Shown piece by piece: positions 25,514-38,504 of a DNA stretch of 64,000 nt. Source of the stretch: Nocardioides agri (lineage in GTDB: Bacteria > Actinomycetota > Actinomycetes > Propionibacteriales > Nocardioidaceae); the NCBI RefSeq assembly GCF_013778305.1, contig NZ_JACEIC010000002.1:2319669-2383668 (forward strand). Direction: 5' to 3'. Position 1 is the first letter of the stretch; the number at the start of each line of letters is the position of its first letter. A program made the translations under genes and the position numbers. The notes under the pieces are model-generated. The model was given only the letters and a program-made list of their open reading frames with translations, was not told the origin of the DNA and searched no databases.

Positions 25514-26707
25514 GTGATCAGCACTCCCACGCACCGCGCCTGGCTGGCCGCCGAGACTTTCCGGCTGCTCGACTTCGGGGATCGGGTGATCCATCCCGAC
25601 GGCGGCGCCGCCGTCCTCGGCGAGCGCGGGGACCCGCTGCTCGAGCAGCCCGTGCAGCTCTGGATCACCGCGCGGACGCTGCACGTCTACGCCCTCGGCA
25701 CGCTGCTGGGGGTGCCGGGCTCCCGGCCGGTGGCGGAGGCCGCGCTGGCCGGCATCACCGGGCGGCTGGCCGATGCCGAGCACGGCGGGTGGCGCGCCCA
25801 GGCCGAGGACGTGGGCCCGAAGAGCTGCTACGACCATGCCTTCGTGCTGCTGGCCGCGAGCAGCGGGGTGGTCGCCGGGCTGACCGGGTCGGCGGAGTTG
25901 TTCGAGGACGCACAGCGGGTCTTCCTCACCCGCTTCTGGGACGACGGGGCCGGCATGGTCGTCGACGCCTGGGACGCGGCCTGGTCGGCGCCGGACCCCT
26001 ACCGGGGGCTCAACTCCTCGATGCACTCCGTCGAGGCGCTGCTCGCGACCGCCGACGTCACCGGCGACCGGGCGTGGCTGGAGCGCGCCGCGCGCGTCGC
26101 CGCCCGGGTCGTCGAGCTGGGCGCCGCCCACGACTGGCGGCTGCCCGAGCACTTCGCGACCGACTGGACCCCGGTCCTCGACCACAACCGGGACCGGCCC
26201 GCGGACCCGTTCAAGCCCTACGGCGCCACCGTCGGCCACGGGCTCGAGTGGTCGCGCCTGCTCCTGCAGGTCGAGGCATCCGGCGGTCCGCGGCTCACCG
26301 ATGCGGCCGTCGCGCTCTACGACCGGGCCGTCGCGGACGGCTGGCAGGTCGACGGGGCGCCGGGGTTCGTCTACACGACCGACTGGGCCGGCGTGCCGGT
26401 GGTCCGGCAGCGGATGCACTGGGTGGCCGCCGAGGCGATCGCTGCCGCTGCGGCGCTGTGGCGGGCCACCGGGGAGCAGCGGTACGCCGACGACTACGCG
26501 CGCTGGTGGGACTACGCCGCCCGCCACCTGCTCGACCACGAGGGTGGCTCGTGGTGGCACGAGCTCGATCCGGAGAACCGACCGGCCGCCGGCACCTGGT
26601 CCGGCAAGCCCGACCTCTACCACGCCGTGCAGGCCTGCCTGCTGCCCCGGCTGCCGGTCGCGCCCAGCCTGGCGACCGCCCTACGGCACGGGATGCTGGA
26701 CGCATGA
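25514..26707 (+). CDS. AGE-family sugar isomerase (mannose/sulfoquinovose isomerase-like)
   Basis: 397-residue (alpha/alpha)6-barrel protein of the N-acylglucosamine 2-epimerase family, closer to YihS/mannose isomerases than to true epimerases. Family positions visible: QLWITARTLHVYAL, SCYDHAFVLLAAS, LNSSMHSVEALLA, ATVGHGLEWSRLLL (catalytic His region), MHWVAAEAIAAAA, and WSGKPDLYHAVQACLLPR. It would interconvert an aldose and ketose, for example mannose and fructose. The stop overlaps the ATG of a PfkB kinase, which fits isomerisation followed by phosphorylation. LacI operators sit over its promoter. GTG start from a leaderless promoter. Substrate not proven. Confidence 0.85.
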   Translation: MISTPTHRAWLAAETFRLLDFGDRVIHPDGGAAVLGERGDPLLEQPVQLWITARTLHVYALGTLLGVPGSRPVAEAALAGITGRLADAEHGGWRAQAEDVGPKSCYDHAFVLLAASSGVVAGLTGSAELFEDAQRVFLTRFWDDGAGMVVDAWDAAWSAPDPYRGLNSSMHSVEALLATADVTGDRAWLERAARVAARVVELGAAHDWRLPEHFATDWTPVLDHNRDRPADPFKPYGATVGHGLEWSRLLLQVEASGGPRLTDAAVALYDRAVADGWQVDGAPGFVYTTDWAGVPVVRQRMHWVAAEAIAAAAALWRATGEQRYADDYARWWDYAARHLLDHEGGSWWHELDPENRPAAGTWSGKPDLYHAVQACLLPRLPVAPSLATALRHGMLDA

Positions 26708-27591
26708 GCGTGCTGGTGATCGGTGAGGCCCTGGTCGACGTCGTGCACCGGACCGACGGGTCGGTGGCCGAGCACCCGGGCGGCAGCCCGGCCAACGTCG
26801 CGCTCGGTCTGGGCCGGCTCGGCCGCCGCGTCGACCTGCTCACCGACCTCGGCGACGACGCCCGCGGCACGGTCGTCCGCAGCTGGCTGGCCGCCAGTGG
26901 CGCCCGGCTCCTGCCGACCGCAGGCGGACGTCGCACCTCCACGGCGACCGCGCGGCTGCGCGAGGACGGCTCCGCGGCCTACGACTTCGACCTGGCCTGG
27001 GCGCCCCGCGGCGACGTCGACCCCACGACGTACGACGTGGTGCACACGGGGTCGATTGCGGCCGTGCTCGAGCCCGGCGCCGGCACCGTCCGCGACCTGC
27101 TGGAGCGCGCCGGGGAGACGGCCACGATCACCTACGACCCCAACGCCCGCCCGGCGATCATGGGCGACCGGGCCGAGAGCGCGCGCCGCATCGAGGCGCT
27201 CGTGGCGCTCTCCGACGTGGTCAAGGTGAGCGACGAGGACCTCGACTGGCTCTACCCCGGCGCCGACCCGGTCACGGTCATCGAGGAGTGGCGGCAGCGC
27301 GGCCCGGCGGTCGTGGCGGTCACGCTCGGCGCGGACGGCGTGGTCGCGGCCGGCACCGCGGGCCTCGTCGAGGTCGCGGGCGTGCCGACCGCGGTCGTCG
27401 ACACGGTCGGGGCCGGGGACACGTTCATGGCCGCGCTCGTCGACGGGCTGCTCGAGCTCGGGCTCGAGGCGGTGGCCTCCGACCGTCTGGAGCAGGTGCT
27501 CGCCCGGGCCGCGCGGGCGGCCGCGCTCAACGTCGCGCGCCCCGGCGCGAGCCCGCCGACCGCGACGGAGCTGGGTCCGATCAGTCGGTGA
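26704..27591 (+). CDS. PfkB-family sugar kinase (fructokinase-like)
   Basis: 295 residues of the ribokinase/PfkB fold. Signature 1 is the GGSPANVALGLGRLG segment (residues 25-39) and signature 2 is VDTVGAGDTFMAALVDGL, with the catalytic Asp in GAGD. The N-terminus MSVLVIGEALVDVVHR is typical of fructokinases. Coupled by ATGA to the AGE-family isomerase, so it probably phosphorylates the ketose made by that enzyme (fructose to fructose-6-phosphate being the simplest case). The 3' end overlaps the convergent acyl-CoA dehydrogenase gene by 11 bp. Confidence 0.88.
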   Translation: MSVLVIGEALVDVVHRTDGSVAEHPGGSPANVALGLGRLGRRVDLLTDLGDDARGTVVRSWLAASGARLLPTAGGRRTSTATARLREDGSAAYDFDLAWAPRGDVDPTTYDVVHTGSIAAVLEPGAGTVRDLLERAGETATITYDPNARPAIMGDRAESARRIEALVALSDVVKVSDEDLDWLYPGADPVTVIEEWRQRGPAVVAVTLGADGVVAAGTAGLVEVAGVPTAVVDTVGAGDTFMAALVDGLLELGLEAVASDRLEQVLARAARAAALNVARPGASPPTATELGPISR

Positions 27592-28753
27592 CGCGGGCCA
27601 GGCGGCCGGCGTCACCACGGTCCAGCGACCGGCCGATGACCAGCCGCTGGATCTGGTTGGTGCCCTCGAAGATCTGCATCACCTTGGCCTCGCGCATGTA
27701 GCGCTCGACCGGGAAGTCGCGCGTGTAGCCGTAGCCGCCCAGCACCTGCACGGCGTCCGTGGTCACCCGCATCGCGTTGTCGGTCGCGACCAGCTTGGCG
27801 ACCGACGCCTCGCGGCCGTAGGGCAGGCCCTGGTCCTTGAGCCGCGCCGCGTGCAGCATCGTGGCGCGGGCGCTCTCCACGGCCGCCTCCATGTCGGCGA
27901 GCACGAAGGCCAGGCCCTGGTGGTCGATGATCCGGGCGCCGAAGGTCTCGCGGCTCCGGGCGTAGGCGATCGCGTGGTCCAGCGCACCCTGGGCGAGCCC
28001 GGTCGCCACGGCGGCGATGCCGAGCCGGCCGGCGTCCAGGCCCGCGAGCGCGATCTTGAGGCCGTCGCCCTCCGCGCCGAGCAGCCGGTCCGCCGGCACC
28101 CGGACGTCGTCGAAGCGCATCGTCGCGGTCGCCGAGCCGGTCAGCCCCATCTTCTGCTCGGGCGGGTCGGCGAACAGGCCGTCGGAGTCGGCGTCCACGA
28201 GGAAGCACGAGATGTCGTTGCGGCCGTCGCCGGTGCGGGCCATCACCTTGTAGAAGTCGGCGTGCCCGCCGTGCGTCGTCCACGCCTTCGCGCCGGTGAT
28301 GACGTACTCGTCGCCGTCGCGCCGGGCCCGCGTGGTCATCGCGGCCGGGTCGGAGCCGGCGTGCGGCTCGCTGAGGCAGTAGGCGCCGAGCAGCTCGCCG
28401 CCGAGCATCGCCGGCAGCCACCGCCGCCTCTGCTCGTCGGTCCCGGCGGTCGCCAGGCCGAAGCAGCTGAGCGCGTGCACCGACACCCCGACGCCCACGC
28501 TCGCCCAGACCGAGCCGATCTCCTCCAGCACCTGGAGGTAGACCTCGTAGGGCAGCCCGCCCCCGCCGTACTCCTCGGGGTAGGGCAGGCCGAGCAGCCC
28601 GGTGCGGCCGAGCAGCCGGAAGACCTCGCGGGGGAACTCCTCCTCGCGCTCCGCGCGGGCGACCAGCGGGCCGAGCTCGTTGGTCGCGAGGTCGCGGACG
28701 AGCGCGATCAGGTCGACGGCCTCGTCGGAGGGCAGCAGGCGGGAAGCGGGCAT
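27581..28753 (-). CDS. Acyl-CoA dehydrogenase
   Basis: 390-residue FAD enzyme of the short/medium/branched-chain type; oxidises an acyl-CoA to the 2-enoyl-CoA and passes electrons to ETF. Signatures: CLSEPHAGSDPAAMTTRA (ACAD signature 1), ITGAKAWTTHGGHADF, and LGGYGYTRDFPVERYMREAK with KVMQIFEGTNQIQRLVIGR carrying the catalytic Glu. It is next to the mycofactocin regulator gene mftR, on the same strand and 33 bp downstream of it. A TATCGT -10 box and a 20-bp palindrome precede the ATG, so it can be transcribed on its own. Confidence 0.93.
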   Translation of the reverse strand: MPASRLLPSDEAVDLIALVRDLATNELGPLVARAEREEEFPREVFRLLGRTGLLGLPYPEEYGGGGLPYEVYLQVLEEIGSVWASVGVGVSVHALSCFGLATAGTDEQRRRWLPAMLGGELLGAYCLSEPHAGSDPAAMTTRARRDGDEYVITGAKAWTTHGGHADFYKVMARTGDGRNDISCFLVDADSDGLFADPPEQKMGLTGSATATMRFDDVRVPADRLLGAEGDGLKIALAGLDAGRLGIAAVATGLAQGALDHAIAYARSRETFGARIIDHQGLAFVLADMEAAVESARATMLHAARLKDQGLPYGREASVAKLVATDNAMRVTTDAVQVLGGYGYTRDFPVERYMREAKVMQIFEGTNQIQRLVIGRSLDRGDAGRLARVTD

Positions 28754-28759
28754 GCTCCG

Positions 28760-28782
28760 ACGATAGTTGGACGTCCGACTAT
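28760..28782 (-). promoter_or_regulatory. Promoter and palindromic operator of the acyl-CoA dehydrogenase gene
   Basis: -10 box TATCGT (minus strand, 28765-28760), 6 nt before the ATG. Overlapping it is a 20-bp palindrome with 9 of 10 pairs, ATAGTTGGAC/GTCCGACTAT (28763-28782), centred on GGACGTCC. A TetR-type repressor site is likely; MftR, encoded next door, is one candidate. Confidence 0.6.
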
Positions 28783-28786
28783 GTGG

Positions 28787-29380
28787 TCAGTCGAGGTACG
28801 CGCGCAGGTCGGCGAGCGACCGGTCGAGCCGCTCGGCGAGCGTCGGGCCGGGGTCGCGCAGCCAGAGCACGTACGCCGACAGGGCGAGCGCCAGGCAGAC
28901 CTGGCTGACCGTCTCGGGGAGCGGGTCGGTCGGCGCGACGCCGTGGCGCTCGGCGACGTACTCCGCGATGACGGCGCGCCACTCGGCGTACCGCAGCACG
29001 GAGTGGGCCAGCAGCGTCGGCGTCTCCAGCAGCAGCCGCATCCGCTCGGCGTGCGGCGGGTCGGCGTCGGGGTCGAACTCGTTGAAGCGCAGCACGCCCT
29101 GCTGGACGACCTCGGCGACCGGGAGGTCCTGGGGCAGCGCGCGCAGGATCTGGCGGAAGCTCTCGAGCGTGCGGTCGAACTGGCCCCACGGGATGTCGTT
29201 CTTCGACGGGTAGTAGCGGAAGAGCGTGCGCCGGCTGACGCCGACCGCCGTGGCGATGTCGTCGAGCGTGGTGCCGTCGAAGCCGCGCTCGGCGAAGAGC
29301 CGGAAGGCCGCCTGCTCGATCGCGGCGTGCGAGGTCGCCTCGGGACGCCCCGGACCTGGAACCTGTTCCATTTCTGCCAT
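28787..29380 (-). CDS. mftR: Mycofactocin system TetR-family regulator
   Basis: 197 residues. The helix-turn-helix is TLDDIATAVGVSRRTLFRYYPSKNDIPWGQFD, a string typical of MftR proteins, after GRPEATSHAAIEQAAFRLFAERGFDGT. In mycobacteria MftR represses the mft genes and responds to long-chain acyl-CoAs. It is divergent from mftA with 49 bp between the starts. The ATG at 29380 is chosen; a second ATG three codons later is possible. Neither has a good ribosome-binding site. An acyl-CoA dehydrogenase gene follows it, in line with acyl-CoA sensing. Confidence 0.9.
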   Translation of the reverse strand: MAEMEQVPGPGRPEATSHAAIEQAAFRLFAERGFDGTTLDDIATAVGVSRRTLFRYYPSKNDIPWGQFDRTLESFRQILRALPQDLPVAEVVQQGVLRFNEFDPDADPPHAERMRLLLETPTLLAHSVLRYAEWRAVIAEYVAERHGVAPTDPLPETVSQVCLALALSAYVLWLRDPGPTLAERLDRSLADLRAYLD

Positions 29381-29381
29381 G

Positions 29382-29395
29382 AGTGCACTTATTGT
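29382..29395 (+). promoter_or_regulatory. Probable mftA promoter region and small palindrome
   Basis: The perfect palindrome AGTGCACT (29382-29389) is followed directly by TATTGT (29390-29395), a plausible -10 for mftA about 35 nt before its ATG. It overlaps the leader of mftR, so binding here would affect both directions. Confidence 0.35.
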
Positions 29396-29429
29396 GGCGG
29401 GCATCACTCGTTTCCGGAAGGAGTCCCGC

Positions 29430-29522
29430 ATGAACCCCGAGCAGAACGAGACCACCGAGGACGTCGCCGTCGAGGACCTGATCGAGGAGGTCTCGATCGA
29501 CGGCATGTGCGGCGTCTACTGA
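29430..29522 (+). CDS. mftA: Mycofactocin precursor peptide
   Basis: 30 residues, ending in the invariant mycofactocin core IDGMCGVY; the final Val-Tyr is the part converted into the redox cofactor. The leader is acidic (EDVAVEDLIEEVS) and is bound by MftB. GGAAGGAG lies at the right distance before the ATG. The stop is one base from the mftB start. It is shorter than most annotated genes but unmistakable by its C-terminus and neighbours. Confidence 0.97.
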   Translation: MNPEQNETTEDVAVEDLIEEVSIDGMCGVY

Positions 29523-29523
29523 C

Positions 29524-29790
29524 ATGCGGCTCGACGAGCCCTGGGCGCTCTCGCCCTCGGTGGCGCTGCGACCGGAGCCGTTCGGCGCGCTGGCCTACCA
29601 CTTCGGCAACCGGAAGCTGATCTTCCTCAAGCGCCCCGAGCTCGTCGCCGTCGTCCGCGCCCTCGCCGCTGCCGACGACGTCCGGTCGGCCCTCGTCACA
29701 GCCGGGATCCCCGAGGCCAGCTGGCCGTCGTACGTCGCCGCGCTCGAGGGTCTCGCCGCCTCCGACATGGTGCGAAAGGTGGCCGCATGA
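29524..29790 (+). CDS. mftB: Mycofactocin RiPP recognition protein MftB
   Basis: 88-residue PqqD-like peptide chaperone that binds the MftA leader and delivers it to the radical SAM enzyme. The sequence WALSPSVALRPEPFGALAYHFGNRKLIFLKRPELVAVV is typical of MftB. It starts 1 nt after mftA and overlaps mftC by ATGA, so the three are co-translated. Small and soluble. Confidence 0.93.
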   Translation: MRLDEPWALSPSVALRPEPFGALAYHFGNRKLIFLKRPELVAVVRALAAADDVRSALVTAGIPEASWPSYVAALEGLAASDMVRKVAA

Positions 29791-30974
29791 AGCTGGTCGA
29801 GCACTTCGAGCACGGGCTGGACGCGCCCATCTGCCTGACCTGGGAGCTGACCTACGCGTGCAACCTCGAGTGCGCCCACTGCCTCTCGAGCAGCGGTCGC
29901 CGCGACCCGCGCGAGCTCACCACCGAGCAGTGCGAGGCGGTGATCGACGAGCTGCAGCGGATGCAGGTGTTCTACGTCAACATCGGCGGGGGCGAGCCGA
30001 CGATCCGCCCGGACTTCTGGCACCTCCTCGAGTACGCCGTGGCGCACCAGGTCGGCGTGAAGTTCTCGACCAACGGCGTGCGGATCACCCCCGAGCGCGC
30101 CCGCTTCCTGGCGAGCACCGACTACGTCGACGTGCAGATCTCGCTGGACGGCGCGACCGCCGAGGTCAACGACTTCGTGCGCGGCCCGGGCTCCTTCGAC
30201 ACCGCGCTCCTCGCCCTGCAGAACCTGCAGGACGCCGGCTTCCGCGACGCCAAGATCAGCGTCGTCTGCACCCGGCAGAACATCGGCCAGCTCGACGAGT
30301 TCAAGGCGCTCGCCGACCGGTACGGCGCGACGCTGCGGCTCACCCGCCTCCGGCCGAGCGGCCGCGGCGCCGACGTCTGGGACGAGCTGCACCCGCTGCC
30401 CGAGCAGCAGCGCGAGCTCTACGACTGGCTGCTGGCCCACGGCGACGACGTGCTCACCGGCGACTCCTTCTTCCACCTCGCGGCGTTCGGCCCTGCAGAT
30501 GGGAGCGGGGCGCTGCCCGGCCTCAACCTGTGCGGCGCCGGCCGCGTGGTCTGCCTGATCGACCCGGTGGGCGACGTCTACGCCTGCCCGTTCGCGATCC
30601 ACGACCAGTTCCACGCCGGCAACCTGCTCACCGACGGTGGCTTCCAGGCGGTCTGGCAGACCTCGCCGCTCTTCACCGAGCTCCGCTCGCCGCAGACCGG
30701 CGGCGCCTGCACGAAGTGCGCGCACTACGACGCCTGCCGCGGCGGCTGCATGGCCGCGAAGTTCTTCACCGGCCTGCCGCTCGACGGCCCCGACCCGGAG
30801 TGCGTGCAGGGACACAGCGAGCTCGCGCTCGCCGGCGCCCGGACGATCCCGGCCGCCTCGCAGGACCACTCGAAGGCGGCGCCCACGCGCAACCAGCCGG
30901 TGATGCTCAAGCTGATGACTCGGCCGCCGGTCTCCGACTGCGCGGAGAGCCCGCTCGCGGGGTTCGTGCCATGA
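29787..30974 (+). CDS. mftC: Mycofactocin radical SAM maturase MftC
   Basis: 395-residue radical SAM/SPASM enzyme that decarboxylates the C-terminal Tyr of MftA and then links it to the neighbouring Val. The [4Fe-4S] SAM cluster motif is TYACNLECAHCLSS (CxxxCxxC, near residues 25-32). The SPASM domain Cys residues lie in LCGAGRVVCLIDPVGDVYAC and in GGACTKCAHYDACRGGCMAA, with a further Cys in PDPECVQGH. Frame-coupled on both sides (ATGA with mftB and mftD). Confidence 0.96.
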   Translation: MKLVEHFEHGLDAPICLTWELTYACNLECAHCLSSSGRRDPRELTTEQCEAVIDELQRMQVFYVNIGGGEPTIRPDFWHLLEYAVAHQVGVKFSTNGVRITPERARFLASTDYVDVQISLDGATAEVNDFVRGPGSFDTALLALQNLQDAGFRDAKISVVCTRQNIGQLDEFKALADRYGATLRLTRLRPSGRGADVWDELHPLPEQQRELYDWLLAHGDDVLTGDSFFHLAAFGPADGSGALPGLNLCGAGRVVCLIDPVGDVYACPFAIHDQFHAGNLLTDGGFQAVWQTSPLFTELRSPQTGGACTKCAHYDACRGGCMAAKFFTGLPLDGPDPECVQGHSELALAGARTIPAASQDHSKAAPTRNQPVMLKLMTRPPVSDCAESPLAGFVP

Positions 30975-32176
30975 GCCGCCCGGACTGGCTGGAGAACCCC
31001 TGGAAGCAGAACCCCTGGTTCGAGTCCGTCGCGGTCGCCCAGCGCCGGGCGCAGAAGCGGCTGCCCGCTCCGGTCTACGGCGCGCTGGTCGCCGGCTCCG
31101 AGCGCGGCCAGACCATCCACGACAACCAGGCCGCGTTCGCCGAGATCGGGCTGCTCCCGCACGTCGCCGGGCACCACGCCGACCGCGCGATGAGCCGCAC
31201 GGTCCTCGGCCACGAGGTGTCGCTGCCGGTGCTGATCAGCCCGACCGGCGTCCAGGCGGTGCATCCCGACGGCGAGGTCGCGGTCGCGCGCGCGGCCCAT
31301 GCCCGGGGAACCCTGATGGGGCTGTCCAACTTCGCGTCGAAGCCGGTCGAGGAGGTCGTCGAGGCCTGCCCGCGCACGCTCTTCCAGATGTACTGGACCG
31401 GCGACCGGGATGTGATGGTGCAGCGCATGGAGCGCGCCCAGAAGGCCGGCGCGGTCGGCCTGATCGCCACCCTGGACTGGTCGTTCTCGATGGGCCGCGA
31501 CTGGGGGTCGCCCGAGATCCCGGAGCGGATCGACCTCAAGACGATGGTGCGCATGGCGCCGCAGGTCGCCACGAAGGTCCGGTGGCTGCGGCAGTTCGGC
31601 CCGCGCCACATCCCGGACCTGACCGCGCCCAACCTGGCTCCGCCGGGCGGCTCGGCGCCGACGTTCTTCGGCGCCTACTACGAGTGGATGACCACCCCGC
31701 CGCCGTCCTGGGAGGACGTCGCGTGGATGCGCGAGACGTGGGGCCAGATCAGCGGCACGCCGTTCCTGCTCAAGGGCGTCGCGCGCGTCGACGACGCCCG
31801 GCGTGCTGTGGACGCGGGGGTCGACGCGATCTCGGTGTCCAACCACGGCGGCAACAACCTCGACGGCACGCCCGCAACGATCCGGCTGCTCCACCCGATC
31901 GCCCGCGCCGTGGGGGACCAGGTCGAGGTGCTGATGGACGGCGGCGTACGCCGCGGCTCGGACGTGGTCAAGGCGCTGGCACTGGGTGCCCGCGCGGTGC
32001 TGATCGGCCGCGCGTACCTCTGGGGTCTCGCCGCCAACGGCCAGGCGGGCGTGGAGAACGTGCTCGACGTCCTGCGCGGCGGCATCGACTCCGCCCTGCT
32101 CGGGCTCGGGCTCTCGTCGATCGACGAGCTCACGCCGGAGACCCTGATCGTGCCCGAGGGCTTCCACGTCTCATGA
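30971..32176 (+). CDS. mftD: Mycofactocin FMN-dependent oxidase MftD
   Basis: 401-residue alpha-hydroxyacid dehydrogenase-like flavoprotein, which in the pathway oxidatively deaminates the released AHDP intermediate to give pre-mycofactocin. FMN-binding signatures: VLISPTGVQAVHPDGEVAVA, SVSNHGGNNLDGTPATI (active-site His) and LMDGGVRRGSDVVKALALGA, IGRAYLWGL. It overlaps mftC and mftE by 4 nt each. Confidence 0.96.
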   Translation: MSRPDWLENPWKQNPWFESVAVAQRRAQKRLPAPVYGALVAGSERGQTIHDNQAAFAEIGLLPHVAGHHADRAMSRTVLGHEVSLPVLISPTGVQAVHPDGEVAVARAAHARGTLMGLSNFASKPVEEVVEACPRTLFQMYWTGDRDVMVQRMERAQKAGAVGLIATLDWSFSMGRDWGSPEIPERIDLKTMVRMAPQVATKVRWLRQFGPRHIPDLTAPNLAPPGGSAPTFFGAYYEWMTTPPPSWEDVAWMRETWGQISGTPFLLKGVARVDDARRAVDAGVDAISVSNHGGNNLDGTPATIRLLHPIARAVGDQVEVLMDGGVRRGSDVVKALALGARAVLIGRAYLWGLAANGQAGVENVLDVLRGGIDSALLGLGLSSIDELTPETLIVPEGFHVS

Positions 32177-32808
32177 CCCGGTTGGCCGCTGCCACCTCGC
32201 CCGAGACCGCCGGTGCCGGGCTGGTCCTGGTGCCGGTCGGCTCGGTCGAGCAGCACGGGCCGCACCTGCCGCTCGACACCGACACGGTGATCGCGGTCGC
32301 CGTCGCGGAGGGCGTGGCTGCCGAGCTGCCCGGCACCTGGGTCGCGCCACCGATCAGCTACGGGTCGAGCGGCGAGCACCAGTCCTTCCCCGGCACGGCG
32401 TCGGTCGGCACAGAGGCGCTCACCCACGTCGCGGTCGAGCTCGTCCGCTCGCTGCGCACCTGGGCGTCCCGGGTCGTCCTCGTCAACGCGCACGGCGGCA
32501 ACCTCGCCGCGCTCAACGCGTCCGACGAGATCGAGTGGGTTCCGTGCGCGACCGAGGAGGTGGACCTGCACGCCGGGTTCACCGAGACCTCGCTGATGCT
32601 GCACCTGCGGCCGGAGTCGGTGCGGCTCGACCGCGCCGAGGCCGGCAATCCCCAGCCGTTGAGCGAGATCCTGCCCGCCATGATGGCCGGCGGCGTCGCG
32701 GCGGTGTCGGCCAACGGCGTGCTCGGCGACCCGGCCGGTGCGACCGCGGCCGAGGGCGAGCGGGTGCTGAAGGCGATGGTCGCCGACGTGCTGGGGCGAC
32801 TGTCGTGA
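32173..32808 (+). CDS. mftE: Mycofactocin creatininase-family peptidase MftE
   Basis: 211-residue metal-dependent amidase of the creatininase family that cleaves the modified MftA to release the C-terminal Val-Tyr-derived dipeptide. Metal-binding motifs: VGSVEQHGPHLPLDTDT near residue 23 and VNAHGGNLAALN near residue 100, plus GFTETSLMLHL with the family Glu. Overlaps mftD (ATGA) and the following SDR (GTGA). Confidence 0.94.
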   Translation: MTRLAAATSPETAGAGLVLVPVGSVEQHGPHLPLDTDTVIAVAVAEGVAAELPGTWVAPPISYGSSGEHQSFPGTASVGTEALTHVAVELVRSLRTWASRVVLVNAHGGNLAALNASDEIEWVPCATEEVDLHAGFTETSLMLHLRPESVRLDRAEAGNPQPLSEILPAMMAGGVAAVSANGVLGDPAGATAAEGERVLKAMVADVLGRLS

Positions 32809-33526
32809 GCCGGGTCGCGCTGGTCACCGGGGCCGCGGGCGGCATCGGGTCCGCGACGGTCGCGCGGCTGGTCGAGCAGGGCTACGCCGTCGTCGGGTAC
32901 GACGTGCGCGATGCTCCGGATCCCGACGGCGGCGTGCACGTGGTCGGCGACGTGGCCGACCGCTCCGAGCTGCAGGCAGCCGTCGACCTGGCCGTCGGGC
33001 GGTGGGGCCGGCTCGACGTGGCGGTCGCGGCGGCGGCCGTGATCGCGGGCGGCCGGCCACTGTGGGAGACGCCCGACGACGAGCTCCAGGAGCTCTGGGA
33101 CGTCGACGTGCGTGGCGTCTGGAACACCGCGGCGGTGGCCGTCCCCGCGATGCTCGCCGGCCCGGCGCCGAGCGGCTGCCGGTTCGTCGCGGTCGCGTCG
33201 GCCGCGGCGTCGTACGGGCTCTTCCACCTGGCGGGCTACACCGCCGCCAAGCACGCCGTCGTGGGTCTGGTGCGCGGGCTCGCGGCCGACCTGGTGTCGA
33301 CCGGTGTCACGGCCGTCGCCGTCTCGCCCGGGTCGACGAACACCCCGATGCTGGAGGAGACGGCCCGGATCTACGGCCTCTCCGACCCGGTCTCGTTCGC
33401 GTCCAGCCAGCTGCTGCGCCGGGTGCTGGACCCGGCCGAGGTCGCGGCGACGATCGCGTTCTGCTGCTCGGTGGAGGGCGCCGCGCTCAACGGCAGCGTG
33501 GTCAGCGCCGACGGCGGCTTCCGGCC

Positions 33527-33530
<4 letters not shown>
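32805..33530 (+). CDS. Mycofactocin-locus short-chain dehydrogenase/reductase
   Basis: 241-residue SDR. The cofactor motif is ALVTGAAGGIGSATVARL; the catalytic Ser lies in VAVASAAASYG and the Tyr-Lys pair in GYTAAKHAVVG; GGF near the C-terminus is normal. It sits between mftE and mftF with GTGA overlaps on both sides, so it belongs to the operon. SDRs in mft loci are known as mycofactocin-associated dehydrogenases that carry a tightly held NAD and need mycofactocin as electron acceptor. This one is shorter than the commonest mycofactocin-dependent SDR subfamily. The alcohol substrate is unknown. Confidence 0.88.
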
Positions 33531-37710
<4,180 letters not shown>

Positions 37711-37736
37711 GCGACGAGCCGCTGGAAGGAGCTGAC

Positions 37737-38504
37737 ATGGGCGACGAGGTGCTGACCGAGCGACGCGACGGCGGCGTGCTGGTGGTCACGATCAACCGGC
37801 CGGAGGCCAAGAACGCCGTCAACGGCGCGGTCGCGGCGGGGATCGCGGCCGCGCTCGACGAGCTCGACTCCGACGACCAGCTGCGGGTCGGGGTGCTGAC
37901 CGGCGCCGGCGGCACGTTCTGCGCCGGGATGGACCTCAAGGCGTTCCTCCGTGGCGAGGCGCCGACGGTCGAGGGTCGCGGGTTCGGCGGACTCACCGAG
38001 GCGCCGCCCCGCAAGCCGTTGATCGGCGCGGTCGAGGGCTGGGCGGTCGCCGGCGGCTTCGAGCTGCTGCTCGCCTGTGACCTCGTGGTCGCCGCCGAGA
38101 CCGCTCACCTCGGCGTGCCGGAGGTCAAGCGCGCGCTCGTCGCCGCGGCCGGCGCCGCGATGCTGCTGCCCCAGCGGGTGCCGCTGGCGATCGCGCTCGA
38201 GATGCTGCTCACCGGCGACCCGATCACCGCCGGGCGGGCCGCGGAGCTGGGGCTGGTCAACCGGGTCACGCCCGAGGGCGGCGCACTCGAGGGTGCGCTG
38301 GCGCTCGCGGCGGCCATCGCCGCCAACGGACCGCTCGCCGTGGCCGTCAGCAAGCAGGTGGCCCGGGAGGCTCGGGACTGGTCCGGCGCGGAGGCGTGGA
38401 CCAGGCAGGCGGACCTGGTGCTGCCGGTGTTCGTCTCCCAGGACGCCCAGGAGGGCGCGACCGCGTTCGCGGAGAAGCGTCCGCCGCGTTATCAGGGTCG
38501 CTGA
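37737..38504 (+). CDS. Enoyl-CoA hydratase/isomerase family protein
   Basis: 255-residue crotonase-fold enzyme. The oxyanion-hole segments are FCAGMDLKAFLRGE and AVEGWAVAGGFELLLACDLVVAAETA with the first catalytic Glu, and VPEVKRALVAAAGAA follows. The family hydrates 2-enoyl-CoA in beta-oxidation or related routes; the exact substrate is unknown. GGAAGGAG lies 7 nt before the ATG. It follows npdG on the same strand and may be co-transcribed with it. Confidence 0.88.
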   Translation: MGDEVLTERRDGGVLVVTINRPEAKNAVNGAVAAGIAAALDELDSDDQLRVGVLTGAGGTFCAGMDLKAFLRGEAPTVEGRGFGGLTEAPPRKPLIGAVEGWAVAGGFELLLACDLVVAAETAHLGVPEVKRALVAAAGAAMLLPQRVPLAIALEMLLTGDPITAGRAAELGLVNRVTPEGGALEGALALAAAIAANGPLAVAVSKQVAREARDWSGAEAWTRQADLVLPVFVSQDAQEGATAFAEKRPPRYQGR

